Source: JAICNG01 sp035765135 (GTDB lineage: Bacteria; Gemmatimonadota; Gemmatimonadetes; Gemmatimonadales; Gemmatimonadaceae). From it: DNA of 64,000 nucleotides. The DNA is taken from contig DASTYE010000118.1 in NCBI GenBank assembly GCA_035765135.1, forward strand, positions 1 through 64,000, given 5' to 3'. Below are positions 18,064 through 26,734 of this stretch, one piece after another. The position numbers were made by a program, and so were the translations under genes. Every line of letters begins with the position of its first letter. The stretch's first letter is position 1. The notes beneath the pieces were generated by a model. It saw only the letters and a program-made list of their open reading frames with translations. It did no database searches and was not told the DNA's origin.

Positions 18064-21000
18064 ATGAAGCATTATTTCCGTGGATTGTTCTTGGGGATTA
18101 CGGCGCTGGTGAGCTTTACCGCCTGGGCGGGTGCGCAGGAAGGCACCACGATCCAGGGGCGGGTGACGACGGAAGGCGGCGCGCCGCTTGCGGCCGTCAG
18201 CGTGTTCGTCGTCGACTTGAACGTTGGCAGCCTGACGCGTGACGATGGCACGTACACGTTCGCGATTCCCGCCGCTCGCGTGCAGGGACAGGAAGTCACG
18301 CTGACGGCGCGCCTGATCGGGTATACCGCCCAATCGGCTCGCGTCACGCTTCGTCCCGGCACGATCACGCAGGACTTCGCCATGGTGGCGAATCCCCTTC
18401 GCCTCGGCGAAGTCGTGGTCACCGGCGCCGGCACGCTGACGACGGCGGAGAAGCTCGGCAACGTGCGCAACAGCGTCGACTCGTCCCTCATCACCAAGAG
18501 CAACGAGGCGAACGTCGTCCAGGCCCTCGCCGCCAAGGCGCCTAACGTCGAGGTGACGCAACAGTCTGGTGATCCGGGCGCATCGTCGTACATTCGCATC
18601 CGTGGGTCGAAGACGATCCAGGGCACTGGTCAGCCGCTGTTTGTGGTTGACGGAACACCGATCGATAACACGACCTTTGCGACCGGTCCCCTCACCGGGA
18701 GTACGGTGTCTCCCAACCGTGCGGGCGACATCAACCCCGCCGATATCGAGAGCATCGAAATCCTGAAGGGCTCGGCGGCGGCCGCGATCTATGGGGCGCG
18801 CGCGGCACAGGGAGTCGTGCTCATCACCACGAAGGGTGGTCGCGTTGGGCCGACGCGGTACTCGCTCCGGTCGAGCCTCAGCATCGACGAAGTGACTCAA
18901 GGTCCACCGCTGCAGAGACGCTTTGGTCAGGGCTCAGGCGGGACCGCGGCTGTTTGCTCTGCGCCGGGCTGTCGTCCGGCATCGGTGAGCTATGGCGCGG
19001 AGCTGCCGGCTGGAACGCCGACGTACGACCACTTCAACGAAATGTTCGAGACAGGTTGGATGTTGGACAACGTCGTTACGGCGTCCGGGGGATCGGATCG
19101 CACGTCGTTTTACTTCTCCGCGGGCCGGCTCGACCATGACGGCACGATCGTTGGCCCCAATAGCTGGTACGATCGGTCCAGCTTCCGCGTGAAGGCAACG
19201 CATCGGCTGCTCGACCGGCTGACCATCGGCGGAAACGTGTCGTACGTCGACGCGCGCGGGTCGTTCATCCAGAAGGGATCGAACATCAGCGGTCTCATGC
19301 TCGGCGCGCTCCGCACCCCGCCGGAGTTCGACAATCGACGATATCTGGACTCGACAGGATTGCATAGGTCGTATCGGTATCCTCGTCCGACGGCGCTGGC
19401 GGTGACACGTGGCTATGATAACCCGTTCTTCGTTGTCAACGAGCACACGAACGTCGCTGATGCCGGACGCGTATTCGGAAACGTGAACCTCGACTACGAT
19501 CCGACAAACTGGTTGAGCATTCGGTACACGTTAGGCGGAGACTATACGGCTGACGAACGGCTCGAGGCGCTGCCGCCGTCCAGCTCGAACTGGGCTCCGG
19601 GCTCACTCACGCGAGGAGATATCGTCAACTACCAGATCGACCACAACCTGATAGCGACGGGACGCTGGACGTACAGCACGAATCTGGCGGGAAGCGTGAC
19701 GTTGGGGCACAACCTCAACAGCCGTCGCAACAAGATGATCTTCGTGACGGGCTACGATTACATCGCGCCTGACGTCGACAACGTCGACAACACCATCGAC
19801 CACGATCCGTTCGAGGACGAGAGCTACGTCCATAACGAGTCGTTCTTCGGTCAGGCCACGTTCGACTTCTGGGATCAGCTTTTCCTGACGGCGGGCGTGC
19901 GGAACGATGGATCATCCACGTTCGGCAAGGCTGATCGGCGCCACTGGTTCCCGAAAGCGAGCGCGGCGTGGAACTTCACCGAAGCGCTTGGACCCGAGGG
20001 CCTCGCCGGCGTAGTCACCACAGGCAAATTGCGGGTCGCGTACGGCGAAACTGGTCGCGAGCCATTCGCATATCAGACGATCGGCGGCTTCTCGATCGCC
20101 AATCAGACCGAGGGATGGGGTCCATTCCTGTCACCGACGCAAAAGGGCGGTCTGACCCGGGCAGGCGCGAAGAGCAACGATGAGCTGAAGCCCGAGCGGA
20201 CAACCGAGCTCGAGGCAGGGTTCGACATCGGCTTGTTCAAGGAAAAGGCCGATCTGTCGGTCACATACTACGACTCGCGCTCGAAGGACGTGATCTTCCA
20301 GGCGCCGCTTCCCCCGACGACGGGCTACACCAGCCAGGTGCAGAACGCGGCGATCATCGACAATACGGGTTGGGAGGCGACGCTGAACCTTCGCCCCTTC
20401 ACCCGGCCCAATTTTGCCATGGAAACGACGCTGTTGTTCGCCACGAACGACAACCTCGTGGTGGATCTCAGCGGATTCGACTATGTCGATATGGCCGGGA
20501 GCTTCACAGATCCGGGCGGGGCGGCCGTGAAGGGCTCGCGCGTCGGCGTGCTCCGCAGCGCGGACTTCGCTCGTTGTCGGTACGACGAGACGAATATGGT
20601 TGATGGGATCGACATCAACGCGAGTTGCCGAGCCTCAAACGCACCGCAAGGCGCGCTCTACATCGCCGCGGATGGCTTCCCGATTCTCGATCCGACGTCG
20701 CGCGTCATCGCGGACCCGAATCCGGACTGGACGGGGAGCGTGCGCACCGCAATCACGCTGTTCCGGAAGTGGCAGGTTTCCGGGTTGCTCGACATCAAGC
20801 AGGGCGGCGACAACTGGAACGGGACGAAGGGTGCCCTCTATAACTTCGGGACGCACAAGGACACCGAGATTCGCAATACGAACCAGGTGTTCGGGCGTAA
20901 CGGTTTCCATGAGGGAGCGGTTGCAGGCCCGGGTGCCGGAACTGCGGTGCTGATTGATCAGGACTGGTTCCAGGGATTGGGGAGCGGTTTTGGTCCCGTC

Positions 21001-21267
21001 GCTGCGCAGTTCATTGAGGACGCGAGCTACGTGAAGCTCCGCGAGATCTCGGTCGCCTACACGTTGGACCAGGCTTTCCTGAGGCGCTTTGGGATGAGCT
21101 CGGTCGACCTGCGGGTGGCTGGGCGCAACCTGAAGACGTGGACCGACTACACGGGCATCGATCCAGAGACCAACCTGGGCGGCGCCGAGGTCGCGTTGCG
21201 CGGCATCGACTACTTCAACAATCCGCAGACCCGCTCGTTCGTGTTCTCCGTGGGTCTGAACTGGTAA
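18064..21267 (+). CDS. SusC/RagA-type TonB-dependent outer-membrane receptor
   Basis: A 1067-residue TonB-dependent transporter. Signal peptide (to about residue 24), a carboxypeptidase-regulatory-like domain (TIQGRVTTEGGAPLAAVSVFV), a plug with the SusC signature (IRIRGSKTIQGTGQPLFVVDGTPID and NPADIESIEILKGSAAAAIYGARAAQGV), then a beta-barrel ending in a C-terminal aromatic (FSVGLNW). GGAGG lies about 10 bases before the chosen ATG. It pairs with the SusD-like lipoprotein 18 bases downstream; such pairs import oligomers such as glycans or peptides. The substrate cannot be read here: no glycosidases are nearby but several peptidases and a peptide transporter are in the window. Confidence 0.93.
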   Translation: MKHYFRGLFLGITALVSFTAWAGAQEGTTIQGRVTTEGGAPLAAVSVFVVDLNVGSLTRDDGTYTFAIPAARVQGQEVTLTARLIGYTAQSARVTLRPGTITQDFAMVANPLRLGEVVVTGAGTLTTAEKLGNVRNSVDSSLITKSNEANVVQALAAKAPNVEVTQQSGDPGASSYIRIRGSKTIQGTGQPLFVVDGTPIDNTTFATGPLTGSTVSPNRAGDINPADIESIEILKGSAAAAIYGARAAQGVVLITTKGGRVGPTRYSLRSSLSIDEVTQGPPLQRRFGQGSGGTAAVCSAPGCRPASVSYGAELPAGTPTYDHFNEMFETGWMLDNVVTASGGSDRTSFYFSAGRLDHDGTIVGPNSWYDRSSFRVKATHRLLDRLTIGGNVSYVDARGSFIQKGSNISGLMLGALRTPPEFDNRRYLDSTGLHRSYRYPRPTALAVTRGYDNPFFVVNEHTNVADAGRVFGNVNLDYDPTNWLSIRYTLGGDYTADERLEALPPSSSNWAPGSLTRGDIVNYQIDHNLIATGRWTYSTNLAGSVTLGHNLNSRRNKMIFVTGYDYIAPDVDNVDNTIDHDPFEDESYVHNESFFGQATFDFWDQLFLTAGVRNDGSSTFGKADRRHWFPKASAAWNFTEALGPEGLAGVVTTGKLRVAYGETGREPFAYQTIGGFSIANQTEGWGPFLSPTQKGGLTRAGAKSNDELKPERTTELEAGFDIGLFKEKADLSVTYYDSRSKDVIFQAPLPPTTGYTSQVQNAAIIDNTGWEATLNLRPFTRPNFAMETTLLFATNDNLVVDLSGFDYVDMAGSFTDPGGAAVKGSRVGVLRSADFARCRYDETNMVDGIDINASCRASNAPQGALYIAADGFPILDPTSRVIADPNPDWTGSVRTAITLFRKWQVSGLLDIKQGGDNWNGTKGALYNFGTHKDTEIRNTNQVFGRNGFHEGAVAGPGAGTAVLIDQDWFQGLGSGFGPVAAQFIEDASYVKLREISVAYTLDQAFLRRFGMSSVDLRVAGRNLKTWTDYTGIDPETNLGGAEVALRGIDYFNNPQTRSFVFSVGLNW

Positions 21268-21285
21268 CCGTCTCGAGGATTATCC

Positions 21286-22686
21286 ATGCATCGAGTATCG
21301 AAAATCTTCGCTGGCGCGATAGTTCCGACCCTGCTTGCCGCAGGGTGTTCGGACTTCCTCAGCGGTGACAAGCTTGAAAAGAACCCGACGTTGCCGAGCA
21401 CGGCGACCGTCGACCAGCTGCTGGTTGGCGTCGCCACGGCTCAGGCCGTCGAGCAGGAGGGTGCGCTCGCACGCATCGCCACAATGTGGGCGCAGCAGTT
21501 TGCCGGTACCGATCGCCAGTACATCGCGATCGATCAGTATGACGTTACCGAGGACGATATCACCGGTGAGTTCAACGCGGCCTACGCCGGCGGAGGGCTG
21601 ATCGACCTGCGCGAGATCCAGGCCGCGACAACCGGTCCTTATCGCGGGATCGCCCGTGTATGGGAAGCCTTGATCATTGGCACCCACGCAAGTGTGTGGG
21701 GCGACATTCCGTACTCGGAAGCCGTGTCTGATGTCACGGATCCGGCTCTCGACGATCAGGCCGAGGTGTACGCCCGCGTCCAGGCCGTGCTGGACTCCGC
21801 GATCGCCGATCTGCAGGCGACCGGTGATGCGCCAACGCCAAGTGCGGACCTCATCTACGCGGGGAACACCACCAAGTGGCTGCAGGCGGCGCATACGCTG
21901 AAGGCGCGTTACTACCTGCACTGGACCGATCCGCAGGTTCCAGCGGCATTGGCAACAACCGCCTGTGGCGGTAATTGCGCGCAGAAAGCCCTCGCGGCGA
22001 CTGCCAATGGAATCAGCGCGTCGGCGAACAACTTCACGTTCACGCACGACGCGCAGGCCGGACAGGAGAACGTCTGGTATCAGTTCATGTTCGTCCAGCG
22101 TGACAGCTACATCCGCGCTGGAAAGTTCCTTGTCGATCTGCTCACGGCACGTAACGACCCGCGGCTGACACAGTGGTTCGAGCCCGGTGATACGAACATC
22201 GTCATTGGAGCCGAACCGGCCGAGCCGCAGAAGGCGTATCATGCGGTGCTGAATCAGTCGTCCCGCGGGAGCCGCACGTTCGACCAGCCGATCATTACCG
22301 CGGCCGAAAACACCTTGTTGCGGGCCGAAGCGCAGTATCGGACGGGTGATGAGGCGGGGGCATTGCTGACGCTCAACGCCTATCGCACGTCGATTGGGAT
22401 GGGCAACATCGTGGCCGCCGGTCCGGCGTTACTGAAGGCGATCCTCGAAGAGCTGTACCTGGCGTACTTCCAGAACATCGAGGCCTGGACGGTTTATCGG
22501 CGGAGCTGCTACCCGAACCTCACCCCGTCCTCGGGTGCATCCGAGGTTGGGGCGCGCCTGCTCTATGGCGTCGACGAGCGGAACGCGAATTCGAATGTTC
22601 CGCTGCCTTCAGAGCAACCGACCCGCAACGATTTCGATCCACCGACGACAAACGCTCCCGACGGGAGCGCATGCATCGGGCAGTAG
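21286..22686 (+). CDS. SusD/RagB-like lipoprotein
   Basis: A 466-residue surface lipoprotein (lipobox LLAAGC) with the helical repeat pattern of SusD-like proteins (WEALIIGTHASVWGDIPYSEA, WLQAAHTLKARYYLH, EAQYRTGDEAGALLTLNAYR). The shorter length and motifs fit the SusD-like 2 group. It acts as the substrate-binding lid over the SusC barrel encoded immediately upstream. GAGG lies upstream of the ATG. A strong intrinsic terminator follows at 22712, marking the end of the susCD transcript. Confidence 0.9.
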   Translation: MHRVSKIFAGAIVPTLLAAGCSDFLSGDKLEKNPTLPSTATVDQLLVGVATAQAVEQEGALARIATMWAQQFAGTDRQYIAIDQYDVTEDDITGEFNAAYAGGGLIDLREIQAATTGPYRGIARVWEALIIGTHASVWGDIPYSEAVSDVTDPALDDQAEVYARVQAVLDSAIADLQATGDAPTPSADLIYAGNTTKWLQAAHTLKARYYLHWTDPQVPAALATTACGGNCAQKALAATANGISASANNFTFTHDAQAGQENVWYQFMFVQRDSYIRAGKFLVDLLTARNDPRLTQWFEPGDTNIVIGAEPAEPQKAYHAVLNQSSRGSRTFDQPIITAAENTLLRAEAQYRTGDEAGALLTLNAYRTSIGMGNIVAAGPALLKAILEELYLAYFQNIEAWTVYRRSCYPNLTPSSGASEVGARLLYGVDERNANSNVPLPSEQPTRNDFDPPTTNAPDGSACIGQ

Positions 22687-22711
22687 ACTGGGGTCGGTAT
22701 GAGGAGCGCCT

Positions 22712-22757
22712 TCGCCCGGTGCCGGCAGGTCGGCGGCACCGGGCGAGGTGTTTTTTT
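22712..22757 (+). terminator. Rho-independent terminator after susD
   Basis: Perfect stem GCCCGGTGCCG (22714-22724) with CGGCACCGGGC (22734-22744), extended by two more pairs, then a run of seven T from 22751. Confidence 0.9.
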
Positions 22758-22850
22758 CGAGGTGGTGATTCGCTTACCGCACCGAAATTTGCTGAGAGCA
22801 TGCACGCGCGCACGCTGGTTCGTTAGGTACTCACGCTTTGGAGCGCCCGG

Positions 22851-23288
22851 ATGCGATTATCCGTTCTTTTGGTTGTCCTGTTGTCGTGGGGTTGTTATTC
22901 GCACGTTCCGGAGACCTCCGTCACTCCGGCCCCGCGCACCCGACTGCGAATCTTCCTGACCGACGCTGGATCGACGGAGCTCGCCAGGTACATCGGGCCG
23001 CGGATCGTGACGATCAATGGTGACGTGATCCAGGCGGACAGTTCCGGCGACCTGAGAATCGCCGTCTCATCGACGGTCACCGGAGAGGGCAACGAGACGT
23101 TCTGGAAAGGAGAGGCGGTGACAGTTCCGAGAGGCTACGTCGCGGTGCTGCAGCGCCGGCAGCTCTCGAAAGCTCGGACGGTCGCGTTCGTGGGAGGTCT
23201 GGCGGCTGCCGCTATTGGGCTGGGGCAAGTTACAGGTGTGGTCGGAGGCGAGGGTGGAAAGGGTGGCCCGCCGCCGCCGCCACAATAA
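22851..23288 (+). CDS. Small lipoprotein of unknown function
   Basis: A 145-residue protein with signal and lipobox (VLLSWGC). The middle reads as a small beta domain (RIFLTDAGSTELARYIGPRIVTINGDVI, GYVAVLQRRQLSKART), then a hydrophobic Gly/Ala segment (FVGGLAAAAIGLGQ) and a tail of Gly and Pro. The layout resembles a lipoprotein with a C-terminal membrane-contact segment, but I do not recognise the family. GGAG lies 7 bases before the ATG. It converges on the next gene with a 15-base gap. Confidence 0.65.
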   Translation: MRLSVLLVVLLSWGCYSHVPETSVTPAPRTRLRIFLTDAGSTELARYIGPRIVTINGDVIQADSSGDLRIAVSSTVTGEGNETFWKGEAVTVPRGYVAVLQRRQLSKARTVAFVGGLAAAAIGLGQVTGVVGGEGGKGGPPPPPQ

Positions 23289-23303
23289 CGTACCGCACGC
23301 GGC

Positions 23304-23681
23304 TCAATAGATACTGATGCTCGTGCGCTGCAGGCTGGAATCGATCGTCCAGACCATGCGTTGCCCAGGTCGGATGACGAACCGTTCAGACGCGGCCCTC
23401 GCACGTATCCCGACGGGGTCGGCCACAAGCTGAGCCTCGTTCGCGCTTTGGATCAGGCGCGCAGGTACGTCGAACGAGCCAGCGGACAGCGCGGAGACCG
23501 AGCCGAGGCGCAAGCGCTCACCCCGCTGAACGAAAAAGACGGATACGTCGTAGTGACTCCCATTCTCGACGCGGATGACGGCTGGGCCGTCGAGCGCGGC
23601 TGGTGTGCCGCCTCGGAAGACTGAGCATGCCAGGATCAGCGATGCCAGGATACCGCCCGTGACGCGGCCGGTAATGCTCAA
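23304..23681 (-). CDS. Small putative lipoprotein, TTG start
   Basis: A 125-residue exported protein not recognised by family. The frame is open to an ATG at 23786, but that version puts 35 hydrophilic residues before the signal. The TTG at 23681 has GGGAGG just upstream and begins directly with a signal peptide and lipobox (ILASLILAC), so it is preferred. The mature part is beta-rich (RVENGSHYDVSVFFVQRGERLRLGS, FVIRPGQRMVWTID), like small periplasmic domains. It lies upstream of, and in the same direction as, nothing else before the convergent neighbour. Confidence 0.6.
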   Translation of the reverse strand: MSITGRVTGGILASLILACSVFRGGTPAALDGPAVIRVENGSHYDVSVFFVQRGERLRLGSVSALSAGSFDVPARLIQSANEAQLVADPVGIRARAASERFVIRPGQRMVWTIDSSLQRTSISIY

Positions 23682-23840
23682 GGATCCTCCCGTCGGAGCG
23701 AAGAAATCTGGGACGGGTGGAATCTCAGTCGCGACGCGCTTGAGGTCTAGTCCGCAAGATCGCGTGTCAGGTCGGCAGCCAGACACCGGATAGCGGTCAC
23801 TCGAATTACGCCCTCCGACAGGGTTTTCGCCCCGAGGGTT

Positions 23841-24257
23841 CTACTGTACGGTGACCGACGCTGACATCGCGCTTCGCCCGTGTGCGGTGCAGTAATAGGT
23901 GTAGGTGCCTGCATTAGCGAACGTGCGCGCGAATGTACCCTGATTCTGCGCCGAGGCGCTCGGGCCTCCATCGTCGAAGGTCACGGTATGGAACGCGCAC
24001 ACCTGACCGCCGTATCCATCGCCGCTGCAGCTGTCCCACTGCCAGGTGACCGTGCCACCCTTTGCGATCGACACCTGATCGGGCGTGTAGGTGTTGTTGC
24101 TGACGATGATAGTGTTAGCGGCGCCGGCCCCGCCACCGCCACCACCGCCACCACCGCCAGCGCCGGCCGCCGGCTGCGGCTCGGTGCCGCCTGACGAGCC
24201 ACAGGAGGCCACGAAGCACGCCGCGAACAGGACCAGCACCGCACGATGTTGACGCAT
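23841..24257 (-). CDS. Cupredoxin-domain lipoprotein
   Basis: A 138-residue lipoprotein (lipobox VASC) with a poly-glycine linker and a C-terminal plastocyanin/azurin-like domain. The type 1 copper ligands are visible: His in CAFHTVTF, then Cys, His and Met in YYCTAHGRSAM. It is a candidate periplasmic or surface electron carrier. The ATG at 24257 has GGAGG upstream; an upstream in-frame start is not supported. The glycine linker is coded by a GCC/ACC-rich microsatellite (about 24130-24160). A second Cys pair (DSCSGDGYGGQVC) may form a disulfide. Confidence 0.85.
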   Translation of the reverse strand: MRQHRAVLVLFAACFVASCGSSGGTEPQPAAGAGGGGGGGGGGAGAANTIIVSNNTYTPDQVSIAKGGTVTWQWDSCSGDGYGGQVCAFHTVTFDDGGPSASAQNQGTFARTFANAGTYTYYCTAHGRSAMSASVTVQ

Positions 24258-24402
24258 CGTCCCTCCTTTGCCCGGATCATCGGCGCGCGGGTCGTGCAAA
24301 TGCGTGCGCCGCCTGACACGAGGTTAGGGGCCGATGTCGCGAGGCTCCAGCGACTGTCGGGGAACCGTGTCTGACCGCGGGCGAGCGGCCGCCCTAGCGC
24401 GG

Positions 24403-25083
24403 TCAGCGCGGCACGGCTTCGAGCAGGGAAGCCGGAGCGCCGCGCAGCTCGAGGCCGAACACCTCGGCGAACGCCGACCCTGACAGCGCCGCCATGTCGG
24501 CGATCGTCACCTCGCGCCCCGTCTCCCGCGCCACGGAGGTCATCTGCACCTGTGGGATGCCACAGGGGACAATCAGGTCGAAGAACGACAGGTCGGTGAG
24601 CACGTTCAGCGCGAAGCCGTGCCATGTCACCCAATCGCGTGCATGCACGCCTATCGACGCGATTTTCCTGCCCCGTGTCCATACGCCGGTATACCCGGCA
24701 TGGCGCTCCGCCTCGATCCCGACGTTCGCGAGGGCGACGATCAGCGCTTCCTCAACCTGACGGAGATACCAGTGCAGGTCACGACGATGGCGCTTCAAAT
24801 CGAAGATCGGATACCCCACGAGCTGGCCCGGCCCGTGAAAGGTGACGTCGCCGCCGCGCTCGACCTCGTGAACCTCGACACCCCGCGCGCGGAGTGCGTC
24901 GGGCGACGACACGACATTCGATGCCTTCGCCGTGCGCCCGAGCGTGACGACCGGCGGATGCTCGAGCAGCAACAGGATGTCCTCCTCGACCTCCCCCGCG
25001 ATACGCCGGCGGGCGAGATCGCGCTGAAGCTCCAGGGCCTCCAGGTATGGGACCGTTCCGAGGTGAGCCGTCAGTAGCAGCAT
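24403..25083 (-). CDS. lipB: Octanoyl-ACP:protein octanoyltransferase
   Basis: Transfers octanoate from acyl carrier protein to lipoyl domains, the step before LipA. The 226-residue protein shows the LipB signature RGGDVTFHGPGQLVGYP, catalytic Lys140 in GRKIASIGVH and Cys174 in VPCGI, matching the acyl-enzyme cysteine and lysine of LipB. It is the last gene of the thiO-lipA-pdh-lpd-lipB run and its upstream gap carries palindrome R5. The E2 substrate is encoded two genes upstream. Confidence 0.95.
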   Translation of the reverse strand: MLLLTAHLGTVPYLEALELQRDLARRRIAGEVEEDILLLLEHPPVVTLGRTAKASNVVSSPDALRARGVEVHEVERGGDVTFHGPGQLVGYPIFDLKRHRRDLHWYLRQVEEALIVALANVGIEAERHAGYTGVWTRGRKIASIGVHARDWVTWHGFALNVLTDLSFFDLIVPCGIPQVQMTSVARETGREVTIADMAALSGSAFAEVFGLELRGAPASLLEAVPR

Positions 25084-25101
25084 CGCAGCAGCTCCTACAA
25101 C

Positions 25102-25198
25102 ACGGCAAAGACGACAGAATTCAGAATACAGAATTCAGATGTCAGAGGTGGGGCCTGAATTCTGAATTCTGTATTCTGAACTCTGTCCTCTCTGCCGT
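25102..25198. repeat. Long imperfect palindrome R5 (family A)
   Basis: Arms of about 37 bases: the left from 25102 (ACGGCAAAGACGACAGAATT...) and the right ending near 25198 are reverse complements with three or four mismatches. It shares the outer ACGGCAAAGAC end and the CAGAATTCAG words with R1, 24 kb away. It fills the gap between lpdA and lipB. Confidence 0.85.
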
Positions 25199-25210
25199 TC
25201 CCAACGGAAA

Positions 25211-26614
25211 TCATACGTGGATGACGCGCCCCAGCGAGTCGAGTGCCGCCTCCGCCACTGCCTCGGAGAGCGTGGGGTGGGCGTGCACCGCCAGATCGAT
25301 CTCCTCGACCGTGTACTCGTTCTCGCGCGCCACCGCCAATTCGTGGATGAGCTCGGTGGCGTGCGGGCCGATGATGTGCGCACCCAGAATCTCACCGTAC
25401 TTGGCGTCGCGGATGATCTTCACGAAACCATCGGTCTCGCCGCTGGTGCGGGCGCGCCCGTTGGCTGAGAAGGGGAATTTCCCCACCTTGTACTCGAGCT
25501 TCTTGTCCTTGCACTGCTGCTCGGTGAGGCCGATCGACGCTACCTCCGGATGGCAGTACGTGGCGTTCGGGATGTTCCCGTAGTTCACCGGATGCGCGTG
25601 CTTGCCCGCCAGCTGCTCGGCGAGGGTAATGCCCTCGCGCGAGCCCTTGTGCGCGAGCATTGGCGGGCCGGCGACATCACCGATGGCGAAGATGGTCTTC
25701 GCGCTCGTGCGAAACTGCTCGTCGATCTTGATGAACCCCCGCTCGTTGAGCTGGACTCCCGCTTCCTTGAGGCCGATGTCCTCGACGACCGGCGCGCGGC
25801 CGGCGGCGACGAGCACGACGTCGACCTTGAGGTCGGTCTTCGCGCCGCCCGACTCGACCGACATCGACACCGAGTCCTTGGCCACCTTCACGTTCCCGAT
25901 CTTGGCGCCGGCGATCACGTTGATGCCGCGCTTCTTGAACGCGCGCCCCAACGTCGCCGACACTTCGGCGTCCTCCAGCGGGAGGATGGTCGGCAGCACC
26001 TCGAGGAGCGTCACCTCGGTGCCGAAGGCGTTGAAGACATCGGCCAGCTCGCACCCGACGGCACCTGCGCCGATCACCGCCATCGACTTCGGCGCCTTCT
26101 CGAGCAGCAACGCGTCGTCCGACGAGATCACCGTCTTCTTGTTGAGCTCGAGGCCGATCTGCGGCAGTCCCTTCACGCGTGACCCGGTCGCGATCACGAC
26201 CGCTTTCTTCGCGTCGTGCTTTTCCTCCTTGCCCTCGGCCGTCTTGAGGACGACGGAGCTCCCGCCGCCGAGGCGCGCGGTTCCCTTCGTCCACGTGATC
26301 TTGTTTTTCTTGAAGAGGAACTCGACGCCCTTCACGTTCTGATCGCTCACGGCGCGCGAGCGCTTCATCGCCACGCCGTAGTCGAACGATACCTCGCCCA
26401 CGGTGACGCCAAACTCCTTCGCGTGGCGAACGTGATTGGCGAGCGCCGCCGATTCGAGCATCGCTTTCGCGGGAATGCACCCGATCACGACGCAGGTGCC
26501 GCCGAGCTTTTCCTTCTCGAACACGGCGACACTGAGCCCGAGCTGGGCGCATCGGATGGCGCCCACGTACCCCGCGGGCCCACCGCCGATGAAGATTACG
26601 TCGAACGAAGCCAT
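25211..26614 (-). CDS. lpdA: Dihydrolipoyl dehydrogenase (E3)
   Basis: FAD enzyme that reoxidises the dihydrolipoyl groups of 2-oxoacid dehydrogenases and the glycine cleavage system. At 467 residues it has the FAD site GGGPAGYVGAIRCAQLG, redox-active disulfide GGTCVVIGCIPAKAML, NAD site GAGAVGCELADVF and the C-terminal His-Glu pair in HAHPTLSEA. It lies downstream of pdhC with palindrome R6 between, so it is the E3 of this complex and may also serve GcvH. Confidence 0.96.
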   Translation of the reverse strand: MASFDVIFIGGGPAGYVGAIRCAQLGLSVAVFEKEKLGGTCVVIGCIPAKAMLESAALANHVRHAKEFGVTVGEVSFDYGVAMKRSRAVSDQNVKGVEFLFKKNKITWTKGTARLGGGSSVVLKTAEGKEEKHDAKKAVVIATGSRVKGLPQIGLELNKKTVISSDDALLLEKAPKSMAVIGAGAVGCELADVFNAFGTEVTLLEVLPTILPLEDAEVSATLGRAFKKRGINVIAGAKIGNVKVAKDSVSMSVESGGAKTDLKVDVVLVAAGRAPVVEDIGLKEAGVQLNERGFIKIDEQFRTSAKTIFAIGDVAGPPMLAHKGSREGITLAEQLAGKHAHPVNYGNIPNATYCHPEVASIGLTEQQCKDKKLEYKVGKFPFSANGRARTSGETDGFVKIIRDAKYGEILGAHIIGPHATELIHELAVARENEYTVEEIDLAVHAHPTLSEAVAEAALDSLGRVIHV

Positions 26615-26640
26615 GGGTTGGTCTCTGAAAGCGAAGTCAG

Positions 26641-26730
26641 AACGAGGAACGAGGACAAAGGACCGAGGAATTCATTTCGAGGAGAGCTCGTTCAATCGAA
26701 TTCCTCGGTCCTTCGTCCTCGTTCTTCGTT
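26641..26730. repeat. Long imperfect palindrome R6 (family B)
   Basis: Arms 26641-26673 and 26698-26730 are reverse complements with two mismatches in 33; both include GAATTC. The loop contains a small CGAG/CTCG hairpin. It lies between pdhC and lpdA. Confidence 0.9.
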
Positions 26731-26734
26731 GGGG

